Assembly: GCF_003194585.1 (NCBI RefSeq)
Contig: NZ_QHKZ01000009.1
Span: 1 to 64,000, forward strand
Length of the DNA stretch: 64,000 nt
Source of the DNA: Nocardioides daejeonensis
GTDB taxonomy: Bacteria > Actinomycetota > Actinomycetes > Propionibacteriales > Nocardioidaceae
Reading direction: 5' to 3'
The notes under the pieces were generated by a model, which saw only the letters and a program-made list of their open reading frames with translations, was not told where the DNA came from and searched no databases. The translations under genes and the position numbers were made by a program. Below, piece after piece: positions 7,954-16,022 of the stretch. The stretch's first letter is position 1; every line of letters starts with the position of its first letter.

Positions 7954-10052
7954 CGGGCGTCGTCCTTCCGGGTCACGATGATGTTGCCGAAGTCGTCGAT
8001 GCGGGCCGCGAAGCCCGGGTGCAGCGGCACCGTGGAGCCGAACTCCTCGATGATGGCCGGGCCATCGATCTCGGTGCCCGGCGCCAGGTCCGTTCGCCAG
8101 AGGAGCGGCGTGTCGACGTACCCCTGGTCGGGGTCGAAGCAGACCTGACGCGAGCCGCGCGCCGGGTCCGCTCCGGTCGGCTCGACCCGCCGGATCTCCG
8201 GGCGCTGGATCGGGCCGATGCCGGAGACCCGGAGGTTGACCCACTCGACCTGCTGGCTGTCGTCACCGGAGAAGTCGTAGCCGTAGAGCGCCTTGTGCTC
8301 GGCGTGGAAGCGGCGGGCGACCTCGTCGCAGGCGGCCTCGTCCAGCGGCCCGTCCGGTACGGCGACCCGCACCTCGAAGGCCTGCCCGAAGTAGCGCACG
8401 TCCGCGGTCCGGGCGAACCCGTGCTGCTCGGGTGCGAAGCCCTCCTTGGTGAGGGCGACCCGCGCCTGCTCGGTCAGGTCGTCGATGACTGCCGTGATCG
8501 CGTTCGGGTCGAGCTGGTCGTGCAGGGTGACGTGGGTCTGCACGTAGTCGTTCTTGACGTCGACGGTGAGGAGTCCGAACGCGGAGACGTTGCCCGGGTT
8601 CGGCGGCACCAGCACGGTGGGAACGCCGAGGATGTCGACCAGCCGGCAGAGCAGCAGCGAGCCGGAGCCGCCGAAGGTGGTCAGAGCGAAGTCGCGAACA
8701 TCCAGGCCGCGCTTGACCGTGACCTGCCGCAGCGCGTTGGCCTGGTTCCAGGCGGAGATCTCCAGGATGCCGACCGCGCAGGCCTCGGGCGTCAGGCCGA
8801 GCTTCGCGGCCAGGTCCTCGATGCCGCGCTGGGCGGCGTCGACGTCGAGCGGGATCTCGCCGCCGAGCAGGTGGGGTGGGATCCGGCCCAGGAAGACGTG
8901 GGCGTCGGTGATGGTGACCTCGGAGCCACCCTTGCCGTAGCAGATCGGGCCCGGGTCGGCGCCAGCCGACTGCGGACCGACCTTGAGGGTGCCCTCGGGC
9001 GAGAGGTGCGCGATGGAGCCACCTCCGGCACCGACGGTCACGACATCGATCATCGGGATCTTGCTGGGGTAGACGCCGACCGAGCCCTCGGTGGTGAGGG
9101 TCGGCTCACCGTCGATGACCACGGAGACGTCGGTCGACGTACCACCGCCGTCGCTGGTCAGCACCTTGTCGAAGCCGGCGTTCTGCGCGATGAGCGCGGC
9201 GCCGAGCGCCCCGGCCGCCGGCCCGGAGAGCACCGTCGTGATGGGCTGGTGCACGACCTCGTCGGCCGACAGCACGCCGCCGTTGGACTTCATGACGTAG
9301 AAGGGCACCTGCCGGCCCGCACCTTCGGCTAGACGCGCCTTGATGTTGTTGACGTAGGCACTGAGCCGGGGCTTCACGGCCGCGTCGACGAGGGTGGTCA
9401 TCGAGCGCTCGTACTCGCGGTACTCACGCAGCACCTCGCTGCTCACCGAGACGATCGCCTCGGGGTGCTCCTCGAGGAGGATCTCCCGCATTCGCTCCTC
9501 GTGGGCAGGGTTGGCGTAGGCGTGCAGGAAGCAGACAGCCAAGGTGTTGATGCCCTTGTCCCGGAACCAGCGGCCGACCGTGCGCGCGGCGTCCTCGTCG
9601 AGGGGCCGCACCTCGGCACCGGTGAAGTCGAGCCGGCCGCCGACCCCCTTCACCAGGTGGCGAGGCACGATCCGGTCGGGCTTCACCCAGAAGTAGGAGT
9701 TGCCATAGCCGTCCGGCACGCTCTGCCGGGCGATCTCGAGCATCGCCTCATAGCCCTCGGTGGTGATGAACCCCAGGGCGTCGACCTTGCCTTCCAGCAG
9801 CTGGTTGGTGGCGACGGTGGTGCCGTGGCTGACGGCGGCGACGTCGTCGTACGACGCACCCTCCAGCAGGCCCAGCACCTTGTCGATGCCGGCCAGGAAG
9901 CCGTCGGCGGGGTTGCTCGGGGTGGACGGGGTCTTGGTCGTCACCATGCGGCCCGTCGCGTGGTCGAACGCGACCACGTCGGTGAAGGTGCCGCCGGTGT
10001 CGATGCCGATCCGGATGCCGCGATCCGTCGGCTCGTGCGCGGGAGTGCTCAT
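7950..10052 (-). CDS. hyuA: Hydantoinase A / oxoprolinase family ATPase subunit
   Basis: This 700-residue HyuA-family protein has an actin-like ATPase fold. The N-terminal phosphate-binding motif is DTGGTFTD (residues 18-25), followed by SHGTTVATNQLLEGK, TSDGGGTSTDVSVV and a glycine-rich GAGGGSIAHL. It should activate the ring amide with ATP for opening by HyuB. It is the first gene of hyuA-hyuB-nmrA. Its 188-bp upstream region holds two GGCA-N5-TGCC palindromes and a perfect 34-bp palindrome with extra half-copies, so expression is probably regulated. Likely substrates are hydantoin- or dihydropyrimidine-like imides; this is an inference from the neighbours. Confidence 0.9.
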   Translation of the reverse strand: MSTPAHEPTDRGIRIGIDTGGTFTDVVAFDHATGRMVTTKTPSTPSNPADGFLAGIDKVLGLLEGASYDDVAAVSHGTTVATNQLLEGKVDALGFITTEGYEAMLEIARQSVPDGYGNSYFWVKPDRIVPRHLVKGVGGRLDFTGAEVRPLDEDAARTVGRWFRDKGINTLAVCFLHAYANPAHEERMREILLEEHPEAIVSVSSEVLREYREYERSMTTLVDAAVKPRLSAYVNNIKARLAEGAGRQVPFYVMKSNGGVLSADEVVHQPITTVLSGPAAGALGAALIAQNAGFDKVLTSDGGGTSTDVSVVIDGEPTLTTEGSVGVYPSKIPMIDVVTVGAGGGSIAHLSPEGTLKVGPQSAGADPGPICYGKGGSEVTITDAHVFLGRIPPHLLGGEIPLDVDAAQRGIEDLAAKLGLTPEACAVGILEISAWNQANALRQVTVKRGLDVRDFALTTFGGSGSLLLCRLVDILGVPTVLVPPNPGNVSAFGLLTVDVKNDYVQTHVTLHDQLDPNAITAVIDDLTEQARVALTKEGFAPEQHGFARTADVRYFGQAFEVRVAVPDGPLDEAACDEVARRFHAEHKALYGYDFSGDDSQQVEWVNLRVSGIGPIQRPEIRRVEPTGADPARGSRQVCFDPDQGYVDTPLLWRTDLAPGTEIDGPAIIEEFGSTVPLHPGFAARIDDFGNIIVTRKDDAR

Positions 10053-10089
10053 GACGACGATTCAACCGTCCACCTGTGGCCCAGACCAC

Positions 10090-10102
10090 GGCAATATCTG
10101 CC
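10090..10102. promoter_or_regulatory. GGCA-N5-TGCC palindrome, hyuA proximal copy
   Basis: GGCAATATCTGCC is centred 44 bp upstream of the hyuA start. It pairs with a second copy 32 bp further upstream, a spacing close to three helical turns. Confidence 0.5.
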
Positions 10103-10121
10103 ATCGAATCGCACTTTCCTC

Positions 10122-10134
10122 GGCAACTTCTGCC
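10122..10134. promoter_or_regulatory. GGCA-N5-TGCC palindrome, hyuA distal copy
   Basis: GGCAACTTCTGCC is preceded by TTCCTC, exactly as at the carbamate kinase copy (5156-5168). The shared flank extends the similarity beyond the core palindrome. Confidence 0.5.
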
Positions 10135-10159
10135 CCGCGCCTTGGCCGCTCAAGGCACG

Positions 10160-10242
10160 ATTCGCGCGCACTCGACGTCGAGTGCGCGCGAATAACGGGT
10201 TGAGTGCGCGCAAGTAACAGGTCGAGTGCGCGCAAACGACTC
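10160..10242. repeat. Perfect 34-bp palindrome plus two direct half-repeats
   Basis: Positions 10160-10193 form a perfect 34-bp palindrome, with left half ATTCGCGCGCACTCGAC and right half its exact complement. The right arm GAGTGCGCGC recurs at 10202-10211 and 10224-10233, giving a 22-bp period. It lies between the amidase stop (10241) and hyuA. It could be a terminator for the amidase operon, an operator, or both. No T-tract follows. Confidence 0.7.
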
Positions 10243-11635
10243 AGGCGAGCGCCTCGAAACCAGCCGCGATCTCCAGGAGCCGGCGGTCGGCGCCGTGCGG
10301 AGCGACGAGCTGGACGCCGACCGGCAACCCGGCCGCAGTCGTGCCTGCAGGCACCGAGATGGCCGGGCATCCGGTCACCGTGATCGCCCACGCCGAGCGC
10401 ATCCAGGCGAGGTAGTCCGGCATCTCCTGGCCGTTGATCGTTGCCGGGTACTCCTGGTCCACGGGGAACGGCGGCACCTGCGAGGTGGGCAGCAGCAACA
10501 CGTCGTACCGCTCGAAGAAGCGGCGCATCTCCTCCGAGAGCGCGGTCCGCTGGCGGTAGGCCCGCGCAACGTCGGCACCGGTGAGCGACTCCCCCGCGCG
10601 GATGTTCGCCGCCAACGACGGCTTGAACGCATCGGGCTGCTCGGCCAGCAGCGCGCCGTACTTCGCCTGGAAGTGCCAGGCCCGCAGCGTGCGGAAGGTG
10701 TCGTCGGCGACCGCGAGGTCAGGATGCGCTTCGCTGACTTCTGCTCCAGCCGCGGCGAACCTCTCCGCGGCCCCGCGTACGACGGCGCTCACCTCATGAT
10801 CGACGACGAGCGTGCCGCCCAGGTCCCCCGCGTAGGCGATCCGCAGCCCGGTCAGGGGCGCGGCCAGCGTCGCACCGAGCGGCGGGGCGAAGGCGGACCC
10901 AGGATCCCCCAACGCCTGGGGCGCCCGCGGGTCGGGGCCTGCGAGCACCGAGAGCAGCAGGGCGAGGTCATCGACGTTGCGTGCCATCGGACCGCCGACG
11001 GAGGTGGTCTCCCACTGGTTGTAGAGCGGCCACTCCGGGACCCGGCCCAGCGAGGGCCGCATGCCGACCACGCCGCAGAAGGAAGCAGGGTTGCGCAGCG
11101 AGCCGCCCATGTCGGAGCCGTCCGCGAGCGGCACCATGCCTGCCGCGAGGGCACACGAGGCGCCCCCGCTGGAGCCGCCGGCCGACCGGCTCGGGTCGAC
11201 CGGATTGCGGGTGACCCCGAAGACCGGGTTGAACGTGTGCGAGCCGGCCGCGAACTGCGGCACGTTGGTCTTGCCGACGAAGACGACGCCGGCGCCGCGG
11301 ATCCGCTCGACCAACAGGTCGTCGCCGTCGGCGACGTGCTCGGCATGGGTGGGCGAACCGTAGGTGGTGCGCCAGCCGGCGAGACGATGCGTGTCCTTGA
11401 CCGCGAACGGCAGCCCGTGCAGCGGGCCCACCTCATGCCCGGCGGCCAGCGCCTCGTCGGCCAGCAGGGCCGCGGCGCGGGCCCGCTCCTCGTCGATCGA
11501 GACGATCGCGTTGAGCTCCGGGTTGCGCGCCGCGATCCGCTCCAGGTGCAGGTCGAGCAGCTCACGTGCGGAGACCGCACGCGAGCGAACCGCAGCGGCC
11601 ATCTCGCGCGCGGTCGACTCCACGGACAGGCTCAT
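10241..11635 (-). CDS. Amidase signature family hydrolase
   Basis: This 464-residue amidase has the full Ser-Ser-Lys triad: Lys80 in LPFAVKDT, the cis-Ser in SAGGSSGGAS (about 155) and the nucleophile Ser179 in DMGGSLRNPAS. Its ATG overlaps the coxG stop (ATGA), placing it last in the permease-molybdenum hydroxylase operon. By position it is a candidate for hydrolysing a linear amide product such as malonamate or ureidomalonate, but amidase specificity cannot be read from sequence. There is no GatB/GatC context, so a role in tRNA amidation is unlikely. Confidence 0.88.
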   Translation of the reverse strand: MSLSVESTAREMAAAVRSRAVSARELLDLHLERIAARNPELNAIVSIDEERARAAALLADEALAAGHEVGPLHGLPFAVKDTHRLAGWRTTYGSPTHAEHVADGDDLLVERIRGAGVVFVGKTNVPQFAAGSHTFNPVFGVTRNPVDPSRSAGGSSGGASCALAAGMVPLADGSDMGGSLRNPASFCGVVGMRPSLGRVPEWPLYNQWETTSVGGPMARNVDDLALLLSVLAGPDPRAPQALGDPGSAFAPPLGATLAAPLTGLRIAYAGDLGGTLVVDHEVSAVVRGAAERFAAAGAEVSEAHPDLAVADDTFRTLRAWHFQAKYGALLAEQPDAFKPSLAANIRAGESLTGADVARAYRQRTALSEEMRRFFERYDVLLLPTSQVPPFPVDQEYPATINGQEMPDYLAWMRSAWAITVTGCPAISVPAGTTAAGLPVGVQLVAPHGADRRLLEIAAGFEALA

Positions 11636-12279
11636 CGCCGCCGGCCGAAGATCCCGCCGACCACGACGCCGAGCAGCACCAGGCCCGCACCCAGGACGAC
11701 GCCCTTGACGAAGTCGTCGGGCGAGCCGGCACCGGAGGAGGCCGGTGCAGTGAAGACCGCGCCAGCCGCGGGCGCCGCGGCGACACCCGATGCACCGGGC
11801 GCCGACGCCGCGGCGTCCGTCGGGGCAGGCGCCGGGGCGGCCCCGGAGAGCACCTTGTCGACGTTGCCGAAGAACTCGCCGGCCATCCGGCGCGAGACCG
11901 AGGTCAGCATCCGCTGACCGACGCCGCCGATCATGCCGCCGACCACCGCATCAGCCTCGTAGCTGATCGTGGTGGTGCCGTCGCCGTTGTCGGCGAAGCG
12001 CACGTCGACGACCGCACCGATGGTGCCGGGAGCGCCCGCGCCGTCGAGCTTCATCTTGAGCGACTGACGGTCGACCAGGTCGCTCATCACGCAGGTGCCG
12101 GCGTACGTGCCCTTGATGGAGGCGACGCCGGCGGTGACGGTCATGGCGTAGGCGTTCTCGCCGGTCGCCTCGAGCCGTTCGCAGCCGGGGATGGTGCGCA
12201 CGAGGACGGCGGGGTCCAGGAGGGCCTGCCAGGCGCGGTCGACATCGGCCTTCAGGACGTTCTCGCCGGTGAACTTCAT
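11632..12279 (-). CDS. coxG: CoxG-like SRPBCC protein with C-terminal membrane anchor
   Basis: This 215-residue protein has an N-terminal CoxG (SRPBCC) domain, starting MKFTGENVLKAD and including PGCERLE and a glycine-rich VVGGMIGGVGQRM. An Ala/Pro-rich linker follows, then a C-terminal helix VVLGAGLVLLGVVVGGIFG with a basic tail. In CO dehydrogenase systems CoxG anchors the molybdenum enzyme to the membrane. CoxG is also common beside other molybdenum hydroxylases. The start at 12277-12279 has AGGAG about 10 bases upstream. It lies 13 bp after the large-subunit stop. Confidence 0.88.
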   Translation of the reverse strand: MKFTGENVLKADVDRAWQALLDPAVLVRTIPGCERLEATGENAYAMTVTAGVASIKGTYAGTCVMSDLVDRQSLKMKLDGAGAPGTIGAVVDVRFADNGDGTTTISYEADAVVGGMIGGVGQRMLTSVSRRMAGEFFGNVDKVLSGAAPAPAPTDAAASAPGASGVAAAPAAGAVFTAPASSGAGSPDDFVKGVVLGAGLVLLGVVVGGIFGRRR

Positions 12280-12292
12280 CGGGTTCTGCTCC

Positions 12293-14674
12293 TCAGGAGT
12301 TGTGGTGGCGCCGCAGCTCGAAGAGCTCCGACGGAGAGATCGGCATGGCGGTGATCGGGATGCGCTCGGCGTCCTCGATCGCGGCCGCGAAGACCGCCGA
12401 CACCGGGATGACGCCGGCTTCACCGGCCCCCTTGATGCCGAGCGGGTTGAGCGGGGAGGGCGTCTCCTGGTGGTCGATCGCGATCGAGTCGGGGATCTCG
12501 GTGACGAACGGCATCAGGAAGTCCATGTAGGAGGCGTTGAGCAACTGCCCGGAGTCGTCGTAGGCCATCCGCTCATAAAGGGCTCCGCCGATGCCCTGCG
12601 CCACTCCGCCGTGGATCTGCCCCTCGACGATCATCGGGTTGATGACGTTGCCGCAGTCGTGGACGACGGCGTACTTGAGGATCGTGATCTCGGCGGTGTC
12701 GGGGTCTGTCTCCAAGATGGCTGCATGCATCCCCGACGCGAAGGTGGACCGAGACGGTGAATAGAAGTCCTTGCCCTCCAACCCCGGTTCGTCGTCCTCG
12801 GCGACCGGCGGCTTGCCGGGGTCCCCCACCGAGAACTGCGTGGCGCGCTTCGAGGCTTCGTCGAAGGCGTAGCGCAACGGGTTCGAGAGGACGGCGACGG
12901 TGCCGAGATCGATCTGCGCATCGGTGCCCTTGACGCCGACGACGCCGTCCGCGATCTCGAGGTCGGCCTCGTCGACCTCCAACGCCTCGGCGGCGATCCG
13001 GAGCGCCTTCTCCTTGGCCCGCAAGGCGGCCAGGTGGATCGCCGAGCCGCTCATCACGGCCGCCCGGGAGGCGAAGGTGCCGACCGCGTAGGGCATCTTG
13101 CGGGTGTCGCCGGTGGTGATCTCGACATCCTCGAAACGGACGCCGAGCGTGTCGGCGACGATCTGGGCGAAGGAGGTCTGATGGCCCTGGCCCTGGGTGG
13201 TCAGGCCGGTGGCGACCTTGACCTTGCCCGAGGTCTCGATGTGCACGTGCGCGCCCTCGTAGGGGCCGGCACCGGTGCCCTCGACATAGCAGGCCAGGCC
13301 GATACCGACCCGGCGTCCCTGGGCTGCCATCTCGGCCTGATAGGCGGGGAAGCCGTCCCAGTCGATCAGCGTCAGGAGCTTGTCGAGCAGCGCCGGGTAG
13401 TTGCCCGAGTCGTACTCCAGCTCGCGCCCGTCCTGGAAGATCAGGCCCTGGTCGTAGGGGAACTCGTCGGGCTGGATGAAGTTCGCCCGGCGTACCTCGA
13501 CCCGGTCCTTCCCGAGCGCCTTGGCGATCGCGTCGATGGTCCGCTCCATGACGAAGCAGCCCTGCGGTCGCCCGGCTCCGCGGTACGGCGTCACGATGAC
13601 CGTGTTGGTGTAGAGCGAGTCGAAGACGACCCGATAGACCTCCGGCTTGTAGGGCCCGAGCAGCTGCGTGGAGGCGACGATCGGCACGATCAGGCCGTAG
13701 GGGATGTAGGCGCCGTTGTCGTGCCAGAAGCGCACGTCGAGACCGATGATCCGGCCGTCGTCGTCGAAGCCGACCTCGACGTGGTGCTGTTGGGCGCGCT
13801 CGTGCGCCGAGGAGATGAAGTGCTCGCGGCGGTCCTCGGTGAACTTCACCGGCACGCCCAGCGTCTTGGCCGCGAGCGGCACCAGGAGTTCCTCGGGCCA
13901 CGGGTGGTTGATCTTCACGCCGAACCCACCGCCGACGTCGGGGGTGATCACGTCGACGGCCGCCAGGTCGAGGCCGAGCTTCGCCGAGATGCAGCCACGC
14001 ACGCCGGTCGAGGTCTGCGTGGAGGACCACACGGTCAGCCGCGAGGTGTCCGGGTCCCAGCGTCCGACGACCCCACGACCCTCCATCGGCATGCAGGCAC
14101 TGCGCTCGATGTCCCAGTCCAGGGAGAGTCGGTGCGGCGAGCGCGCCAACGCGGCCTCGACGTCACCGGTGTTCTGCTCCATCCGCGCGGCCACGTTGCC
14201 CGGTACGTCGTCATGCACCAACCGCTCGGCCTTGCGGGCGGCGTCGATCCCGACCACGGCCGGCAGGGTCTCGTAGCTGACCCGGATCCGATCGAGCGCG
14301 TCTTCGGCGACGTAGCGGTCGGTCGCCACGACGAAGGCGATCGCCTCGCCGACGTAGTTGACCTCGTCCTTGGCCAGCGCATACTGCGTGCGGCCGTGGG
14401 TCAACGTCGGGTGCGGGATCAGCAACGGCAGCGGCTCGGCCATCGCGTCGGTCAGGTCGTCATAGGTCCAGACCGCCACCACACCGTCGACCTCGAGCAC
14501 GTCGTCGACGTTGATGTCGAGGATCCGGGCGTGGGCGTGGGGTGAGCGGAGCACCGCGGCGTGCAGGAGGCGCGGGTCATCGACGAGGAGGTCGTCGGCG
14601 TACGTGCCGTGGCCGCGGAGGAACCGCTGGTCCTCCACCCGGGCGACCCCGGTGCCGAACATCTTCGTGGTCAT
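12293..14674 (-). CDS. Molybdenum hydroxylase large subunit, xanthine dehydrogenase/aerobic CODH form II family
   Basis: This 793-residue molybdopterin-binding subunit shows VGGGFGVKINH, the loop TPYRGAGRPQG, QGQGHQTSF and the catalytic Glu752 in KGAGEAG. The active-site loop is of the xanthine-dehydrogenase type (PYRGAGRP) and lacks the VAYRCSFR signature of true CO dehydrogenase, so CO oxidation is unlikely. The enzyme should hydroxylate a heterocycle with water as oxygen donor. Next to a uracil-type permease and a barbiturase-family enzyme, uracil or thymine is a plausible substrate (inference). The ATG overlaps the stop of the iron-sulfur subunit by one base (TGATG). Confidence 0.92.
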   Translation of the reverse strand: MTTKMFGTGVARVEDQRFLRGHGTYADDLLVDDPRLLHAAVLRSPHAHARILDINVDDVLEVDGVVAVWTYDDLTDAMAEPLPLLIPHPTLTHGRTQYALAKDEVNYVGEAIAFVVATDRYVAEDALDRIRVSYETLPAVVGIDAARKAERLVHDDVPGNVAARMEQNTGDVEAALARSPHRLSLDWDIERSACMPMEGRGVVGRWDPDTSRLTVWSSTQTSTGVRGCISAKLGLDLAAVDVITPDVGGGFGVKINHPWPEELLVPLAAKTLGVPVKFTEDRREHFISSAHERAQQHHVEVGFDDDGRIIGLDVRFWHDNGAYIPYGLIVPIVASTQLLGPYKPEVYRVVFDSLYTNTVIVTPYRGAGRPQGCFVMERTIDAIAKALGKDRVEVRRANFIQPDEFPYDQGLIFQDGRELEYDSGNYPALLDKLLTLIDWDGFPAYQAEMAAQGRRVGIGLACYVEGTGAGPYEGAHVHIETSGKVKVATGLTTQGQGHQTSFAQIVADTLGVRFEDVEITTGDTRKMPYAVGTFASRAAVMSGSAIHLAALRAKEKALRIAAEALEVDEADLEIADGVVGVKGTDAQIDLGTVAVLSNPLRYAFDEASKRATQFSVGDPGKPPVAEDDEPGLEGKDFYSPSRSTFASGMHAAILETDPDTAEITILKYAVVHDCGNVINPMIVEGQIHGGVAQGIGGALYERMAYDDSGQLLNASYMDFLMPFVTEIPDSIAIDHQETPSPLNPLGIKGAGEAGVIPVSAVFAAAIEDAERIPITAMPISPSELFELRRHHNS

Positions 14675-15183
14675 CAGGCCTCCTCTCCCGCGGCCGACTC
14701 CCGCTCCCGGGTGATCTCCGCAGCGCGGAGCACGGACTTCACGATGTTGTGGTAGCCGGTGCATCGGCAGAGGTTGCCGGCGATCATCTCGCGGGCCTCC
14801 TCCTCGGTGGGCTCCGGATTCTCCTCGAGCCCGGCCGCGATCGTGGTGAGGAAGCCGGGGGTGCAGAAGCCGCACTGCAGGCCGTGACACTCACGGAACG
14901 CCTGCTGCACCGGGGAGAGTGTGTCGTCGGGCTCGGTCAGGCCTTCGACCGTGGTGATCTGCGCGCCTTCGGCGGCGACCGCGAAGATCAGGCACGAGCG
15001 CATCGGCACGCCGTCCACCAGCACGGTGCAGGCGCCACACACGCCGTGCTCGCACCCCACATGGGTGCCGGTCAGGCCGCAGTCGTGGCGCAGCGCGTCG
15101 GAGAGCAGGCGCCGGGCCGGCACCCGGATCTGCTGGATGCCTGCGTTGACCCGGAGTCGGACGTCGTGCAGTTCCTCAGACAT
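14674..15183 (-). CDS. Molybdenum hydroxylase [2Fe-2S] subunit
   Basis: This 169-residue small subunit carries two iron-sulfur clusters. The first is in HVGCEHGVCGACTVL (plant-type ferredoxin fold), and the second is in LQCGFCTPGF plus GNLCRCTGYHNI. It passes electrons from molybdenum to FAD. The start MSEELHDVRL at 15183 follows a GGAAGGA and overlaps the end of the FAD subunit gene by 8 bp. Gene order (FAD, FeS, Mo subunits) matches cox/cut-type operons. Confidence 0.95.
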   Translation of the reverse strand: MSEELHDVRLRVNAGIQQIRVPARRLLSDALRHDCGLTGTHVGCEHGVCGACTVLVDGVPMRSCLIFAVAAEGAQITTVEGLTEPDDTLSPVQQAFRECHGLQCGFCTPGFLTTIAAGLEENPEPTEEEAREMIAGNLCRCTGYHNIVKSVLRAAEITRERESAAGEEA

Positions 15184-16018
15184 GGTTCCTTCCTTGGGCC
15201 ATCGCGATCGCCCGTTCGAGCACACGTGGGCTGAGCACCCGGATCAGCTGGGTGCGGTAGTCGGCAGACGCGTGGATGTCGTCGGCCGGCTCCAGATGAG
15301 GAAGCGCGGCGGCAGCCGGGTCATCGAGTGCATCGGTGACGTCGACGACGACCGGAACGTCGCTCACGGAGACGAAGCCCAGGCGCGCCGACGTGACGGT
15401 GTCTCCCTCGAGGAGCACCCGGGCGGCGACCCCGACGAGCGCGTAGTCGCCGTGCCTGCGGGCGACCTCCTCGAAGGCGACCCCTCCATGCTCGGGGAGA
15501 GCGGGGAAGAACGCCTCGACCGCGATCTCGTCGTGGGCGAGCGTCGACTCCAACGGGCCGGCGAAGAGGTCGGCTGCCGCGATCGTGCGGCGCCCTCGGG
15601 TGGAGACGACGTCGACCGAGCCGTCGAGCAGCGTGAGCACCATCGGCATCTCCGCCGCCGCGTCGGCATGCACGATCGAGCCGACCGTCGTCCCGCGGTT
15701 GCGGATGGTGGCATGGGCGACGTTGGCCAGCGCCAGGGCCAGGAGTGGCTGGCTCCTGCGGGCGGCGACCGAGGTGAGCACCTCAGCGTGCCGGGCCAGG
15801 GCCCCCACCCGGACCCCGGTCGCGTCGACAGAGACGTGACCGAGATCCGGCAGGTGGTTGATGTCCACCAGGGTGTCGGGCGCCGCGAGCCTCATGGAGA
15901 GGAGCGGCACCAGGCTCTGCCCGCCCGCGAGCACCTTTGCTCCCGGGGCCTCGGTCAGCAGGCGGGTGGCCTCGTCGAGGGTGGTGGGTCGCCGGTAGGC
16001 GAACGGGGCGGGCTTCAC
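15176..16018 (-). CDS. Molybdenum hydroxylase FAD-binding subunit
   Basis: This 280-residue medium subunit has the FAD-binding signatures KVLAGGQSLVPLLSMRL and TIRNRGTTVGSIVHADAAAE. It accepts electrons from the iron-sulfur subunit and passes them to NAD or the respiratory chain. It starts 4 bp after the permease stop, so permease and enzyme are clearly co-transcribed. Length is standard for the CoxM/CutM group. Confidence 0.94.
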   Translation of the reverse strand: MKPAPFAYRRPTTLDEATRLLTEAPGAKVLAGGQSLVPLLSMRLAAPDTLVDINHLPDLGHVSVDATGVRVGALARHAEVLTSVAARRSQPLLALALANVAHATIRNRGTTVGSIVHADAAAEMPMVLTLLDGSVDVVSTRGRRTIAAADLFAGPLESTLAHDEIAVEAFFPALPEHGGVAFEEVARRHGDYALVGVAARVLLEGDTVTSARLGFVSVSDVPVVVDVTDALDDPAAAALPHLEPADDIHASADYRTQLIRVLSPRVLERAIAMAQGRNHV

Positions 16019-16022
16019 CGGA

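Noticed and set aside
6010..10052. Acetone or acetophenone carboxylase
   Set aside because: Only HyuA- and HyuB-type subunits are present, with no small third subunit and no ketone metabolism genes nearby.
12293..16018. Aerobic carbon monoxide dehydrogenase operon
   Set aside because: The large subunit lacks the VAYRCSFR loop and has the xanthine-dehydrogenase-type PYRGAGRP loop; neighbours concern nucleobases.
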